A stretch of 64,000 nucleotides of DNA from an uncultured Bacteroidales bacterium (GCA_949297125.1 CASFRS010000004.1:62001-126000), one strand, 5' to 3'. Positions 19,551 through 29,703 are shown, numbered from the stretch's first letter. Numbers and translations: made by a program. The notes: a model not told the origin generated them from the letters alone.

Positions 19551-19788
19551 GCGCCTTTCCGCTTTCATTGTCAAGGAACATGAGGTAATCCAAATCCTTT
19601 GCGGCTTCCTCTTTGTCAATCCTGCAGATGCCCATTCCGCAGTGCGAAAGGATGAAATCGCCCGCACTCGCATTCTCTATCCATGAAATGCAGACGCTTT
19701 TCACCAGTCCGTTGAAATCCACTTCGGCCATTATAAGCCCGCCGACCGATTTTATCTCCAGTATTTTTCCGGGTATGGCAAGACACAT
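19537..19788 (-). CDS. hypC: Hydrogenase maturation chaperone HypC
   Basis: 83 residues. The N-terminus MCLAIPGKI has the essential Cys2, exposed after methionine removal, that binds the Fe(CN)2CO unit. SHCGMGICRIDKEEA corresponds to the family's second conserved strand. It is the first gene of the minus-strand operon and faces hypF across 69 bp. Confidence 0.95.
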   Translation of the reverse strand: MCLAIPGKILEIKSVGGLIMAEVDFNGLVKSVCISWIENASAGDFILSHCGMGICRIDKEEAAKDLDYLMFLDNESGKAHEIG

Positions 19789-19797
19789 TTTCAGAGT

Positions 19798-19809
19798 ATT
19801 TTATAAAAT
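19798..19809. promoter_or_regulatory. 12-bp perfect palindrome in the hypC/hypF intergenic space
   Basis: ATTTTATAAAAT lies between the divergent starts at 19788 and 19858. It could be an operator or simply overlap AT-rich promoter elements; no regulator is implied by the sequence. Confidence 0.3.
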
Positions 19810-19857
19810 GAACAAATCTTCCGGTTTTTTGTTTTATGCTAAAGTGTTTTAAGAAAT

Positions 19858-22113
19858 ATGCTGAAACAGTATTCCATAGAAATAGGAGGAACGGTGCAAG
19901 GCGTAGGTTTCAGGCCGTTCATATACCGCCTGGCAACCGGAATGGGTATCAACGGTATGGTTTACAATAACAACAGCGGCGTAACCATATCGGTTCAGGC
20001 GACAAAGGAAAAGTGCGGGGAATTTGCAGGAAAGATAAAGACGTTGTCGCCGGGAGCCTCCCGTATAACTTCATTTACGATACATGAAGAGCCGTTGGCC
20101 GGTTTGTATGAAGGTTTCCATATCGGCGGCAGCAGGGAATCGGGCGATTGCACTGCGGGAATATCGCCTGATATGGCAGTGTGCGACGAATGCCTGAGAG
20201 AAATTTCCGACAGGAACGACAATCGTTACCGTTACCCTTTTGTAAACTGTACTTCGTGCGGGCCCCGTTTCTCCATAATAAAGATGTTGCCGTACGACCG
20301 TGGCATGACGACAATGGCCGATTTTGCCATGTGCGATGACTGCGCTTCGGAGTTTGCCGATGCCGCAAGCCGCCGGTTCCATGCGCAACCTGTCTGTTGC
20401 GACCTGTGCGGGCCGCATTATACCCTTTTGCACGGAACTGAAAAAGAGACCGATTATGAAAGGATTCTGCAACGAATATGCCTGACAATTTCAAGCGGGA
20501 GAATCGTAGCCCTGAAAGGCGTGGGCGGATATAATCTGCTTTGCCTTCCCGGCTCGCGTAATGCCGTGATGCAGCTGAGGAGGATTAAGGGACGGGACCG
20601 CAAACCGTTTGCGGTAATGTTCAGGAACGTGGAGACGGTCCGTGCTTATGCCCTCCTGGGCAAGGACGAGGAGGCCGTACTTGTTTCGGCGCGTCGCCCG
20701 ATAGTTCTGTTGCAGCAGACGAGAAGCACTGGAAGCGGAGTGAACGACGGGTATTCGACAATAGGGGCGATTCTTCCGTATATGCCCGTGCACTACGACA
20801 TATTTGAGAGAACAGGGGCCGATTCGCTTGTATTTACAAGTGCCAATAAGGATAGTGCCCCAATATTGAAAGATAATGGAGAAATCATGCGCTTCCTTGC
20901 ACCTGAAGATATACCGGTGGTATTGCATGACAGGGAGATATACAACAGGGTGGACGATTCCGTAATAGCCGTAGTGGGAGGCAGGGAAACGGTGCTGCGG
21001 CGTTCGCGCGGATATGCTCCCGAAGGGATAGATATAGGTACAGCCTGCGACGGTATTCTGGCATTGGGCGGAGAAATGAACTCGGCTTTTGCCGTAGGCA
21101 AAGGGAACAGAGCCATACCGAGCCAGTATCTGGGAAATACCGGCAACCGTGCAGCGGCCGCATTTTACAGGGAGATGCTGGAACATTACTGTACGCTGTT
21201 CCGTTTCACACCCGGGAGAGTAGTATGCGATTTCCACCCGGGGTATTTTACTTCAAGGCTTGCCCGCATTATTGCTGAGAGGTATAAGGCCGGTATATCC
21301 AGAGTGCAGCATCACCATGCACATACGGCTGCGGTAATGGCCGAGTACGGCATTGACAGGACAGTCCTTTCTATTGCCCTCGACGGAGTGGGACTCGGCG
21401 ATGACGGGAGCATGTGGGGCGGGGAGATTCTTGTCTGTTCACCGAAAAGATACAGGAGGCTCTCGCACCTGCCGGCAGTTGCAATGCCAGGCGGCGATGC
21501 GGCATCGCGCATGCCGTGGCGGATGGCTGTTTCGTACATCGATTCCGTATGCGGGCACTCGGCATATCCGAAAGAGTTTGTGGAAAGGGTAGGGGGCTAC
21601 AATGTGTCGGGTGCGGAACACATGATACATTCCGGTATAAACGCCCCGCTCAGCAGCGGGGCTGGGCGTCTGTTCGATGCGGTGTCTTCCCTGCTCGGGA
21701 TATGCGATGTAAACAGTTACCAGGGTGAAGCCGCAATAAGGCTCGAGCAAGCTTCCGACAGGGAGGAAACGCGCCGTTATCCTATTGACAGACATGCCCC
21801 GTTGAGCCTACACCTCCTGTTCCCGGCGCTGCTTGGCGACATGCAGCGTGGCGTGGCGACGGGGGTGATAGCGGCAAGATTCCACAATACACTGGCATAC
21901 ATGCTGAAAACCGCAGTTCTGACCGCTTCAAGAATGTGCCGGATAACGGAGGTGGTATTGTGCGGCGGAGTTTTCCAGAACAAAATCCTCTCCGGTTTGT
22001 TGATAAGGGGTATGGAAGAATCGGGCTTGAAGGTCTATTATCCGTCCAGACTTCCGTGCAACGATTCGGCCTTGGCTGTAGGCCAGATGTTGGTTGCTTC
22101 TAAAACAGGTTGA
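19858..22113 (+). CDS. hypF: Carbamoyltransferase HypF
   Basis: 751 residues. HypF makes carbamoyl-AMP from carbamoyl phosphate and transfers the carbamoyl group to HypE. Domains in order: acylphosphatase (GTVQGVGFRPFIYRLA, about 10-27); two zinc fingers (CDECL...CTSCGP and CDDCA...CDLCGP, about 107-185); a YrdC-like domain (LKGVGGYNLLC, KRGRDRKPFAVM-type, about 200-390); and a Kae1/TobZ-like domain with HHHAH (about 490) and DGVGLGDDG. All are intact. It opens the plus-strand operon; hypA follows with starts at or just past its stop. Confidence 0.97.
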   Translation: MLKQYSIEIGGTVQGVGFRPFIYRLATGMGINGMVYNNNSGVTISVQATKEKCGEFAGKIKTLSPGASRITSFTIHEEPLAGLYEGFHIGGSRESGDCTAGISPDMAVCDECLREISDRNDNRYRYPFVNCTSCGPRFSIIKMLPYDRGMTTMADFAMCDDCASEFADAASRRFHAQPVCCDLCGPHYTLLHGTEKETDYERILQRICLTISSGRIVALKGVGGYNLLCLPGSRNAVMQLRRIKGRDRKPFAVMFRNVETVRAYALLGKDEEAVLVSARRPIVLLQQTRSTGSGVNDGYSTIGAILPYMPVHYDIFERTGADSLVFTSANKDSAPILKDNGEIMRFLAPEDIPVVLHDREIYNRVDDSVIAVVGGRETVLRRSRGYAPEGIDIGTACDGILALGGEMNSAFAVGKGNRAIPSQYLGNTGNRAAAAFYREMLEHYCTLFRFTPGRVVCDFHPGYFTSRLARIIAERYKAGISRVQHHHAHTAAVMAEYGIDRTVLSIALDGVGLGDDGSMWGGEILVCSPKRYRRLSHLPAVAMPGGDAASRMPWRMAVSYIDSVCGHSAYPKEFVERVGGYNVSGAEHMIHSGINAPLSSGAGRLFDAVSSLLGICDVNSYQGEAAIRLEQASDREETRRYPIDRHAPLSLHLLFPALLGDMQRGVATGVIAARFHNTLAYMLKTAVLTASRMCRITEVVLCGGVFQNKILSGLLIRGMEESGLKVYYPSRLPCNDSALAVGQMLVASKTG

Positions 22114-22118
22114 TGCAT

Positions 22119-22466
22119 ATGCATGAATTAGGACTTGCCTATTCGGTGTTCGACGTTGTGGCGCAGGAGATGTCCCGCCGTCGCGGGAGTATTCTGAAAC
22201 TGATAGAACTTTCGGTAGGCAGGCTTTCGGGAGTAGATGCCGGTTTCCTTAAATTTTCACTTGAAGCCATCCTGAGGGCTTCGCCATACGTATCGGCACG
22301 GGTTGAAATCGTTGCAGTAAAGGCATACTGCCGTTGCGCCAAGTGCGGGAACATGTTTGAACCTCCGGCATATTACTGTCCGTGCCCCGGGTGCGGCTCG
22401 CACGAAATATCCCTTTTGCAGGGGGGAGAGCTTAAAATCAGGTCATTGGTAATAGAAACAGCGTAA
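22119..22466 (+). CDS. hypA: Hydrogenase nickel incorporation protein HypA
   Basis: 115 residues. HypA binds nickel through the N-terminal MHE motif and hands it, with HypB, to the large subunit. I choose ATG 22119 because it gives MHELGLAYS with His2 in place; the ATG at 22113 (MHMHEL) overlaps the hypF stop as TGATG and is the alternative. The zinc site is CRCAKCGNMF then CPCPGCGS; two further cysteines lie within it. The next gene, hypB, starts 14 bp later. Confidence 0.94.
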   Translation: MHELGLAYSVFDVVAQEMSRRRGSILKLIELSVGRLSGVDAGFLKFSLEAILRASPYVSARVEIVAVKAYCRCAKCGNMFEPPAYYCPCPGCGSHEISLLQGGELKIRSLVIETA

Positions 22467-22480
22467 AGACAAAAAAGATA

Positions 22481-23206
22481 ATGTGTGAAAATTGCGGGTG
22501 CGCTTCATCTTCCATGCCCGATACCGGTGCAGAGGATACAGGAAAAGAGATAAAACTGCGGGTTGAACAGGATATGCTGCAACGGAACAATAATGCGGCA
22601 ATGGATAACCGCCTATATTTTGCCGACAGGAATATCTATGCCGTAAACCTTGTCAGTTCGCCGGGCTCGGGCAAAACCGCAATATTGGAAGCTACTGTAA
22701 AGACCTTGACATCGCTGCTTCCGGTCTTTGTGATAGAGGGCGACCTGCAGACCGACAATGATGCCCGGCGCATAAAGGCTGCCGGTGCCGGTGCATTGCA
22801 GATAAATACCGGAAACGGATGCCACCTCGATGCCTTCATGATATCCGACGCCATTTCAAAAACGGAACTTTCCGACAACTCGATACTCTTTATAGAGAAT
22901 GTGGGCAATCTTGTCTGTCCGGCGATGTTCGACTTGGGAGAACAGATGCGTGCAGTGGTAATAAGCGTTACGGAAGGGGACGACAAACCGCTTAAATACC
23001 CGTACATGTTTGAACGGGCCGATGTTTGCCTGATTAACAAGACGGATCTCCTGCCGTATATCGACTGCGACATCGAGCTTGTCAGGGAGAATCTGAATAA
23101 GGTCAGTCCCGGCATAACCATATTCGAGGTTTCGGCCGTATCGGGAAAAGGATTGCTTGAATGGTGCGGCTTCCTTTACGGGCAGGCCGTGTCGGGGAAA
23201 AGATGA
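22481..23206 (+). CDS. hypB: Hydrogenase nickel incorporation GTPase HypB
   Basis: 241 residues. It supplies GTP-driven nickel transfer. The N-terminus MCENCGCASS holds a high-affinity metal motif (CxxCGC) of the long HypB type, without an extended polyhistidine tract. The G-domain motifs are SSPGSGKTA (Walker A), EGDLQTDNDA, ENVGNLVCP and NKTDLLPY. The C-terminus ends as usual after ISAVSGKG-type sequence (VSAVSGKGLLEW). Its stop overlaps the next gene as ATGA. Confidence 0.96.
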   Translation: MCENCGCASSSMPDTGAEDTGKEIKLRVEQDMLQRNNNAAMDNRLYFADRNIYAVNLVSSPGSGKTAILEATVKTLTSLLPVFVIEGDLQTDNDARRIKAAGAGALQINTGNGCHLDAFMISDAISKTELSDNSILFIENVGNLVCPAMFDLGEQMRAVVISVTEGDDKPLKYPYMFERADVCLINKTDLLPYIDCDIELVRENLNKVSPGITIFEVSAVSGKGLLEWCGFLYGQAVSGKR

Positions 23207-23799
23207 ATTATATGGAAGACGTGGTATCGTATTTTGACGAAGTCGCTCCGATATGGGACGAGGCAGTGGTGCGCAATGCCGCAAAACTGCGCCGTATAAT
23301 GACGATTGCAGGCGTAAGGCCGGGCGATGAAGTTTTGGACGCAGGGAGCGGGACCGGGGTGCTGGTTCCGTACATAAGGGAGAAAAACTCTGACGGATTG
23401 ATAACGGAAATGGACGTATCGCCGAAAATGCTGAACATGGCGCGGGCCAAATACCATAACGACAGCCGTATCCGCTATCTTAACGAGGATATAGAAAAAT
23501 ATTCCGAAGGGAAGGAGTATGACAGGATTCTGTTGTATGGAATCCTCCCGCACCTTGCCGACAAGGCCGGGACGATAGTCCGCCTGTTCAGGAGCAACCT
23601 CAAGGGCAACGGGTCGATACTTGTGTCGCACCCGTACGGACGGGACAAGATTAACCTCCTGCATTCGCATGGCGACAGACGTGTCGCCGACGCCTTTCTC
23701 CCACCGATGAAAGAACTTGTTTCAGAATGCAGCAAGAACGGATTGAATGTGGCGTTTTCAGAAGATACGGAACAGGACTATACGCTCCTTTTCAAATAG
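23203..23799 (+). CDS. Class I SAM-dependent methyltransferase
   Basis: 198 residues. Motif I is VLDAGSGTGVLVPYI (about 44-58), followed by DVSPKMLNMARAK and RYLNEDIEKY, the standard Rossmann-fold methyltransferase order; the post-II segment ILLYGILPHLADKAG also fits. The substrate is unknown; it resembles UbiE/arsenite-type small methyltransferases only in the general fold. The ATG at 23203 overlaps hypB's TGA (ATGA), so it is translationally coupled to the nickel-insertion genes, a placement not explained by known hydrogenase maturation. It ends 62 bp from the convergent acyl-CoA synthetase gene. Confidence 0.88.
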   Translation: MNYMEDVVSYFDEVAPIWDEAVVRNAAKLRRIMTIAGVRPGDEVLDAGSGTGVLVPYIREKNSDGLITEMDVSPKMLNMARAKYHNDSRIRYLNEDIEKYSEGKEYDRILLYGILPHLADKAGTIVRLFRSNLKGNGSILVSHPYGRDKINLLHSHGDRRVADAFLPPMKELVSECSKNGLNVAFSEDTEQDYTLLFK

Positions 23800-23861
23800 C
23801 GCACAAGATAATGGCGGTGTTGCGGGACGTCCCTGCAGGCCGGCGGCGGGTATTTGCCGTA

Positions 23862-25514
23862 TCAGCTGTTCTGGTACAAATACCTTTTTATGCTGCGTTT
23901 GGCTGTTTTTTCAAACTCCTCGTAATAGATTTTTATCCTGCATATCTGGGAATACGACGGAAGGTTCTTGTTGAGCAGCAGGCGGTTTTCTTCCATTTGC
24001 GCCTCTATTTCATCATGCTTGAGCCCCATTTTTATGCCGTTCTCGAAATCGGGATATATGAGGGCGATAAGCTTGCCTCCGTGCTCAATGATAAGCGATT
24101 CGTTCACAAGAGGCATGTTGTTCAACTGGTCCTCAATCTCTTCGGGGTATATGTTCTGTCCGGACGGGCCGAGAATCATGTTCTTGCTGCGCCCTTTGAG
24201 GAAAAGAAACCCGTCCTTGTCTATTATGCCCAGGTCGCCGGTATTCAGCCACCCGTCGCGCATGACTTTATCGGTGGCCGCTTCGTTTTTGTAATATCCG
24301 AGCATTACGTTGTCGCCCTTTACCCACAGTTCGCCGGGAATCTTTTCGGGGTCGGGAGATTCTATCCTGGCTTCGTTGTATGGTATTATGGCGCCGCATG
24401 ACATGGGTTTGGTCTTGTGCCACGGCGAATATGAAATCAGCGGTGCGCATTCCGTCATGCCGTAACCTACGGTAAGCGGGAAATGCATCTTTTGCAGAAA
24501 TACCTCAATCTCCTTGTTAAGGGGTGCGCCGCCTACCATTATTTGCCGTATGTTCCCGCCGAAACTCTCTTCCAGCTTTATGCGTATTTTTGCCAGAAGC
24601 TGGTCGTTTATGTACGGCGTCTTGAGCATTATTTTCATCAGCGGCTTTTCGAGCAGGGGGAGGATTCTCGTCTTTATAATCTTTTCTATTACCAGCGGGA
24701 CGGTTATTATAACCGACGGCTTGGCATAGGCAAAGGCGTCCATTATTACTTTGGGCGACGGAACCCTGGTCAGGAAAAATATATGGCACCCGTTGGCTAT
24801 AGACAGGCATATCTCAACCATGAGTCCGTACATGTGGGCCATGGGAAGCATGGATACCACATTGTCGCCGGGCTGCATTTCGGGCATGTTCTTTATAAGG
24901 AAGTCCAGATTTGCGGTCAGCGCCCTGAAAGGGAGCATTACTCCTTTTGAAAACCCTGTCGAACCCGAGGTGTAGTTTATCAGTGCCAGATCCTCCGGTT
25001 CGTCCTTATAGTACGATACGTCGTTTGCCGTAAACCTGCTCGGATATTTCTTCCCGAAAAGCTCGTTCAGGTGCTGGCGGGCGTAAATCAGGGAGTCGAG
25101 TTTGGTGGATATTACCGAAAAGTCGTTGATGAGGATTATGCTCGAAAGCTGGGTCATCTTTTCCTCATTGAGATTCTCCCATGCGACATCCCCTACAAAA
25201 AGGAGTTTGGCTTCGCTGTGGTTTACTATATTATGTACATTGTCGGGCTTGAACTCGTGGAGAATGGGAACTGCAACCGCCCCGTATGAAATAACCGAAA
25301 AGAACGCCACAGCCCAGTGCGAAGTGTTTTTGCCGCATATCGCAACCTTGTCTCCTTTTTTTATATCGGCATATTCAAGCAGGATATGAATTTTTGCGAT
25401 TTTCCTTGCAATATCCTTGTATTGGTATGTAACGCCGTTGAAATCGCTTACGGCCGTGGATTCCCAGTTTTTTTTGATGCTCTCTTCGAGATAGCTGTTG
25501 AAATTTTTATACAT
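23862..25514 (-). CDS. AMP-binding acyl-CoA synthetase (long-chain FadD-like)
   Basis: 550 residues. It would activate a fatty acid to acyl-AMP and then acyl-CoA. The ANL-family motifs are complete: YTSGSTGFSKGV (181-192, P-loop), GYGMTECAPL (about 348), LNTGDLG (about 418) and the hinge GRSKNMILGPSGQNIYPEEIE region with the C-terminal KTAKRSIKR lysine. The glycine-rich hinge followed by 'YPEEIEDQLN' matches Bacteroidota long-chain synthetases. Chain-length preference is not readable. It stands alone, transcribed toward the hyp operon. Confidence 0.93.
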   Translation of the reverse strand: MYKNFNSYLEESIKKNWESTAVSDFNGVTYQYKDIARKIAKIHILLEYADIKKGDKVAICGKNTSHWAVAFFSVISYGAVAVPILHEFKPDNVHNIVNHSEAKLLFVGDVAWENLNEEKMTQLSSIILINDFSVISTKLDSLIYARQHLNELFGKKYPSRFTANDVSYYKDEPEDLALINYTSGSTGFSKGVMLPFRALTANLDFLIKNMPEMQPGDNVVSMLPMAHMYGLMVEICLSIANGCHIFFLTRVPSPKVIMDAFAYAKPSVIITVPLVIEKIIKTRILPLLEKPLMKIMLKTPYINDQLLAKIRIKLEESFGGNIRQIMVGGAPLNKEIEVFLQKMHFPLTVGYGMTECAPLISYSPWHKTKPMSCGAIIPYNEARIESPDPEKIPGELWVKGDNVMLGYYKNEAATDKVMRDGWLNTGDLGIIDKDGFLFLKGRSKNMILGPSGQNIYPEEIEDQLNNMPLVNESLIIEHGGKLIALIYPDFENGIKMGLKHDEIEAQMEENRLLLNKNLPSYSQICRIKIYYEEFEKTAKRSIKRYLYQNS

Positions 25515-25820
25515 AATACAGGCAAACTGTTTTGTCTCGGTTGTTTATTGTCTTTGCTCGGTGAAGCGGGTCTCCTTGAGGTTGCAAGGCGGATACCGGC
25601 CTTTTCCCCGATGCACTGCCTTTGAAAAAGGGATATGCGCAAAAAACGGTGCAAATATAATTTTTTATGGTGTATTGGACTAAAAATGTGAAACTAAAAA
25701 ATGAAGATTTTACGTATGTTTTTTAAAAACAGGAGAATGGGCGCAGATAGCCCCGGCCTGTTTTGTCTGCCGCCGTTTTTTATTAACTTTGGACCCCGAA
25801 ACACAACCCACAGAGATTAA
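25515..25820. other. Divergent intergenic region, acyl-CoA synthetase / lepA
   Basis: No gene is supported in these 306 bp. It holds CAAATATA at 25652-25659 (a minus-strand TATATTTG -7 box, about 140 bp before the synthetase start) and a plus-strand promoter for lepA listed separately. Confidence 0.6.
25762..25791 (+). promoter_or_regulatory. Predicted promoter of lepA
   Basis: TTTG (25762-25765), 18 bp, TAACTTTG (25784-25791); about 30 bp before the ATG. Confidence 0.65.
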
Positions 25821-27608
25821 ATGAAAGATATACGCAATTTTTGTATAATAGCGCACATCGACCACGGAAAGAGCACTTTGGCCGACAGGCTGCTCGAATA
25901 CACCGGTACAGTATCGGGCAAGGACCTGCAGGATCAGGTGCTGGACGATATGGAACTTGAACGGGAACGCGGAATAACCATAAAAAGCCATGCCATACAG
26001 ATGGAGTATAAAAAGGACGGGCAGAATTACCGGCTCAACCTGATTGATACACCGGGGCATGTCGACTTTTCGTACGAAGTCTCCCGTTCCATAGCCGCCT
26101 GCGAAGGGGCGTTGCTGATAGTGGACGCCTCGCAGGGGATACAGGCGCAGACCATATCCAATCTCTATATGGCCATCGACAACAACCTTGAAATAATACC
26201 GGTAATAAACAAGATAGACTTGCCGAGCGCGCAACCCGAGGAAGTGGAAGACCAGATAGTGGCCCTGCTCGGATGCAAACCCGGCGAGATAATCCGCGCC
26301 AGCGGAAAAACAGGCGAAGGGGTGGAGGATATTCTCAATGCCATAGTGGAACGGATTCCCGCACCCGAAGGTGATGAGGACGCCCCGTTGCAGTGCCTGA
26401 TATTCGATTCGGTATTCAACCCGTTCAGGGGCATAATTGCCTATTTCAAAATAGTAAACGGTATTATACGTACGGGCGACAAGGTAAAGTTCGTGGCAAC
26501 CGGCAAGGAATACGAAGCCGATGAAATAGGGGTGCTGAAACTCGATATGTCGCCCAAAAAAGAACTTGCGGCAGGAGATGTGGGTTATATAATATCCGGA
26601 ATCAAGACTTCGCGCGAAGTAAAGGTGGGCGATACCATAACGCATATTTCACGTCCGTGCGACAAAGCCATAGAAGGGTTCCAGGAGGTAAAGCCCATGG
26701 TGTTTGCCGGAGTATACCCGATAGACAACGAGGATTTTGAGGACCTGCGCTCTTCGCTTGAGAAGTTGCAGCTGAACGATGCTTCGCTTACATTTCAGCC
26801 CGAATCGTCGGTAGCCCTCGGTTTCGGATTCCGGTGCGGCTTTCTCGGCCTGCTCCATATGGAGATAATACAGGAACGCCTCGACAGGGAGTTCGACATG
26901 GATGTTATAACAACCGTTCCTAACGTATCGTATCGGGTATTCGACAAGAAGGGGAACATGACGGAAGTCCACAACCCGTCGGGGTTGCCCGACCCTACTC
27001 TAATAGAGCACATAGAAGAACCCTATATAAGAGCTTCCATTATTACGGCAACCGATTATATCGGCCCGATAATGACGTTGTGTCTCGGAAAGCGCGGCGA
27101 ACTGGTGAAGCAGGAATATATTTCCGGCAACAGGCTGGAACTGATATACGACCTGCCGTTGGGCGAGATAGTGATAGACTTCTATGACAAACTGAAAAGC
27201 ATATCGAAAGGGTATGCGTCGTTCGATTATCATCTGCACGATTTCCGCCCTTCCAAACTTGTAAAGCTCGATATCCTGCTCAACGGCGAGACGGTCGACG
27301 CCCTTTCAACGCTAACCCATTTCGACAATGCCGAACCGTTCGGAAGGCGCATGTGCGAGAAACTGAAGGAACTGATACCGCGCCAGCAGTTCGATGTGGC
27401 CATACAGGCTGCCATAGGCGCCAAGATAATAGCCCGAGAGACGGTAAAGGCCGTCAGAAAGGATGTTACGGCAAAATGCTACGGCGGAGACATAAGCCGA
27501 AAGAGAAAACTGCTCGAGAAGCAGAAGAAAGGCAAGAAGCGGATGAAGCAGATAGGGTCTGTTGAAGTGCCCCAGAAGGCATTCCTCGCCGTGCTGAAAC
27601 TCGACTGA
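25821..27608 (+). CDS. lepA: Elongation factor 4 (LepA) GTPase
   Basis: 595 residues, the normal length. It is a ribosome-binding translational GTPase implicated in back-translocation and 30S biogenesis. G motifs: AHIDHGKST (residue 10 on), [15 protein letters not shown] and NKIDLP. The C-terminal LepA-specific domain ends with [20 protein letters not shown]. Only the ATG at 25821 keeps the canonical [16 protein letters not shown] start. Confidence 0.98.
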   Translation: MKDIRNFCIIAHIDHGKSTLADRLLEYTGTVSGKDLQDQVLDDMELERERGITIKSHAIQMEYKKDGQNYRLNLIDTPGHVDFSYEVSRSIAACEGALLIVDASQGIQAQTISNLYMAIDNNLEIIPVINKIDLPSAQPEEVEDQIVALLGCKPGEIIRASGKTGEGVEDILNAIVERIPAPEGDEDAPLQCLIFDSVFNPFRGIIAYFKIVNGIIRTGDKVKFVATGKEYEADEIGVLKLDMSPKKELAAGDVGYIISGIKTSREVKVGDTITHISRPCDKAIEGFQEVKPMVFAGVYPIDNEDFEDLRSSLEKLQLNDASLTFQPESSVALGFGFRCGFLGLLHMEIIQERLDREFDMDVITTVPNVSYRVFDKKGNMTEVHNPSGLPDPTLIEHIEEPYIRASIITATDYIGPIMTLCLGKRGELVKQEYISGNRLELIYDLPLGEIVIDFYDKLKSISKGYASFDYHLHDFRPSKLVKLDILLNGETVDALSTLTHFDNAEPFGRRMCEKLKELIPRQQFDVAIQAAIGAKIIARETVKAVRKDVTAKCYGGDISRKRKLLEKQKKGKKRMKQIGSVEVPQKAFLAVLKLD

Positions 27609-27776
27609 CCGGTAGAACGGATATTGCATGAAGTGGAGGAATCCGTGCCGACTGCCGGATCTCCCCCTCTTTTGCGCCCGGACGGAATATCGTGCCCGAC
27701 AAATGCTGCTGTTTGCCTTCCCTGCAAACTTAATCTTTGATACGGTTGTTGATAGAAACGATATAAAACTGCAAGA

Positions 27777-29126
27777 ATGAAAGTTGCCGCCTATGCCATA
27801 CGCAAAACCCTGCAGCACTATGCCAACAGCGGATACCTGCTTATAGCAACCGCATTGCTGGCTTTTGTCGCTGCAAACACGGCGTTTTCCGAAGCCTACT
27901 TTTCCCTGTGGGAGAAAAATATCTATTTCAGAATAGGGGATTTCGATATTCTTACACACCACGGAGTACCGATGACCGTCATGCAGTTTATAAACGACGC
28001 CCTTATGGCTGTATTTTTTTTTGCCGTCGGGCTTGAAATAAAACGCGAGGTCCTCGTGGGCGAGCTTTCGTCGTTCAAGAAGGCGGCTCTGCCCGTAATA
28101 GGCGCGCTGGGAGGGGTGATAATCCCGATAACCGTATATTCCCTGATTGCCGAAGGGGCGGAACAGATGCAGGGGGCGGCAATCCCCATGGCAACAGACA
28201 TAGCGTTTTCGCTCGGAATCCTGTCGCTGTTCGGGCGCAGGGTCCCGATAGGCCTTAAAATATTCCTTGCCACCCTTGCCGTAGCCGACGACCTTATAGG
28301 GATAACCGTAATAGCCGTATTCTATACCGATTCGCTCTATCCCGAATACCTTGTGTATGCCGCCGTGCTGTTTGCCATAATGATAGCGGGGATGCGCTTC
28401 CGTGTCAGCAGCAAGATGTTCTATATAATAATGGGTACGGGCGTGTGGTTCCTGTTCCTGAATTCGGGCATACACCCTACCATAGCAGGCGTGCTTACTG
28501 CATTTTGCGTTCCGGCACGTCCGCAGATGAAAACAAGCCGTTTCATCAATGAAATCAAGGAAGTATTGGCGGAGTTCCCGGCTTCGGACGGCCACCGGAA
28601 AGGGAAGAACCGTATCCTTTCTCCCGAACAGATGAATATGCTAAAGAACGTGGAATCGGCTTCCGACAAGGTCATTTCCCCGTTACAGGATCTGGAAGAT
28701 TCGCTGCACCCTCTGGTAAACTATCTTATAATACCTCTTTTCGCATTTGCAAATGCCGGAGTTTCGCTCGACGGCATTACCTTGCAGAATCTTGCAACGG
28801 GAGTTACCCCGGCTGTCGCTGCCGGTCTGTTTGTAGGGAAATTTGCCGGCATACTCTCTTTTTCGGCCATTGCAATACGGATGAAAATATCTGAAAAGCC
28901 CCAAGGGGTTACGTGGCGGAGCCTTGCAGGAGTGTCGGCTCTCGGTGGCATAGGGTTTACAGTCTCTTTCTTTATCTCTTCCCTTGCATTCGGGGAAGAG
29001 CATGCCCGTCTCCTTTCCGATGCCAAGCTGGGAATAATCGCCGGTTCGCTGCTCTCCGGGCTGGCAGGGTGGATAATCCTTAAAAAAACTCTTCCCGAAA
29101 TAGCGGGAGAAGATACGCCCGAATAA
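27777..29126 (+). CDS. nhaA: Na+/H+ antiporter NhaA
   Basis: 449 residues with about 12 membrane segments. It exports Na+ in exchange for protons. The signature ATDIAFSLGILSLFGRRVP and the ion-binding aspartate pair in LAVADDLIGI are present. A hydrophilic loop at about residues 255-300 (KTSRFINEIKEVL ... KGKNRILSPEQ) is longer than in E. coli but common in Bacteroidota. The gene lies 168 bp after lepA with no terminator seen, and it fits sodium-based energetics alongside the membrane pyrophosphatase. Confidence 0.96.
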   Translation: MKVAAYAIRKTLQHYANSGYLLIATALLAFVAANTAFSEAYFSLWEKNIYFRIGDFDILTHHGVPMTVMQFINDALMAVFFFAVGLEIKREVLVGELSSFKKAALPVIGALGGVIIPITVYSLIAEGAEQMQGAAIPMATDIAFSLGILSLFGRRVPIGLKIFLATLAVADDLIGITVIAVFYTDSLYPEYLVYAAVLFAIMIAGMRFRVSSKMFYIIMGTGVWFLFLNSGIHPTIAGVLTAFCVPARPQMKTSRFINEIKEVLAEFPASDGHRKGKNRILSPEQMNMLKNVESASDKVISPLQDLEDSLHPLVNYLIIPLFAFANAGVSLDGITLQNLATGVTPAVAAGLFVGKFAGILSFSAIAIRMKISEKPQGVTWRSLAGVSALGGIGFTVSFFISSLAFGEEHARLLSDAKLGIIAGSLLSGLAGWIILKKTLPEIAGEDTPE

Positions 29127-29164
29127 AATATTTGCATTATCTTCGCACATAAATTTTAGTTGTT

Positions 29165-29605
29165 ATGAAAACCGGAAATAAAATTATCGCAATCTTTTTA
29201 CTGGTCATGCTGGTAGGGTGCGGAGCCAAGAAAAGCGTAACTCCCGATGACCTGATAGACAAAGAGTGGACTTTGACTTCATGCAATGTGAACGGGACGG
29301 AAGTAGACCCCGGGCAGGAACCGGCAGTACTCCTTTTTACGGATTCGGTAAATGTAGGCGGCTCGTCGGGTTGTAACCGCATAATAGGGAACTACGAATT
29401 GAAGGACGACACCCTTACGGTAAACATAATAGGGACTACCCGTATGGCATGCCCCGATATGGAATTTGAATCGAAGTATCTGGGCATAATGCAAAATCCC
29501 ATGTCGGTAAGGATAGAAGATGACGGCAGCAGGATGGTTCTCGAGAACAGTGCAGCCGGGATAGACCTTACCTATGAACTGCCGGTAAAATCCGCAGGCA
29601 AGTAA
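29165..29605 (+). CDS. META-domain lipoprotein (HslJ-like)
   Basis: 146 residues. The signal peptide ends in a lipobox, LVGC (cysteine at about 19), so the protein should be lipid-anchored. The rest is one META domain: KEWTLTSCNVNG, then SSGCNRIIGNYEL and TTRMACPDMEFE, the usual motif order. The domain is associated with HslJ and novobiocin resistance in E. coli; its biochemical role is unclear. TATCTTCG at 29138-29145 may be a -7 box. Confidence 0.9.
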   Translation: MKTGNKIIAIFLLVMLVGCGAKKSVTPDDLIDKEWTLTSCNVNGTEVDPGQEPAVLLFTDSVNVGGSSGCNRIIGNYELKDDTLTVNIIGTTRMACPDMEFESKYLGIMQNPMSVRIEDDGSRMVLENSAAGIDLTYELPVKSAGK

Positions 29606-29703
29606 AAACAACGGAAAAACGTTGCCGGATAAAATGCGGCTGGAGCCAGCGGGCCGATACCCGGAAAGGCTTCCGGCCGCATTCCCGGTTTATATATGGA
29701 ACC

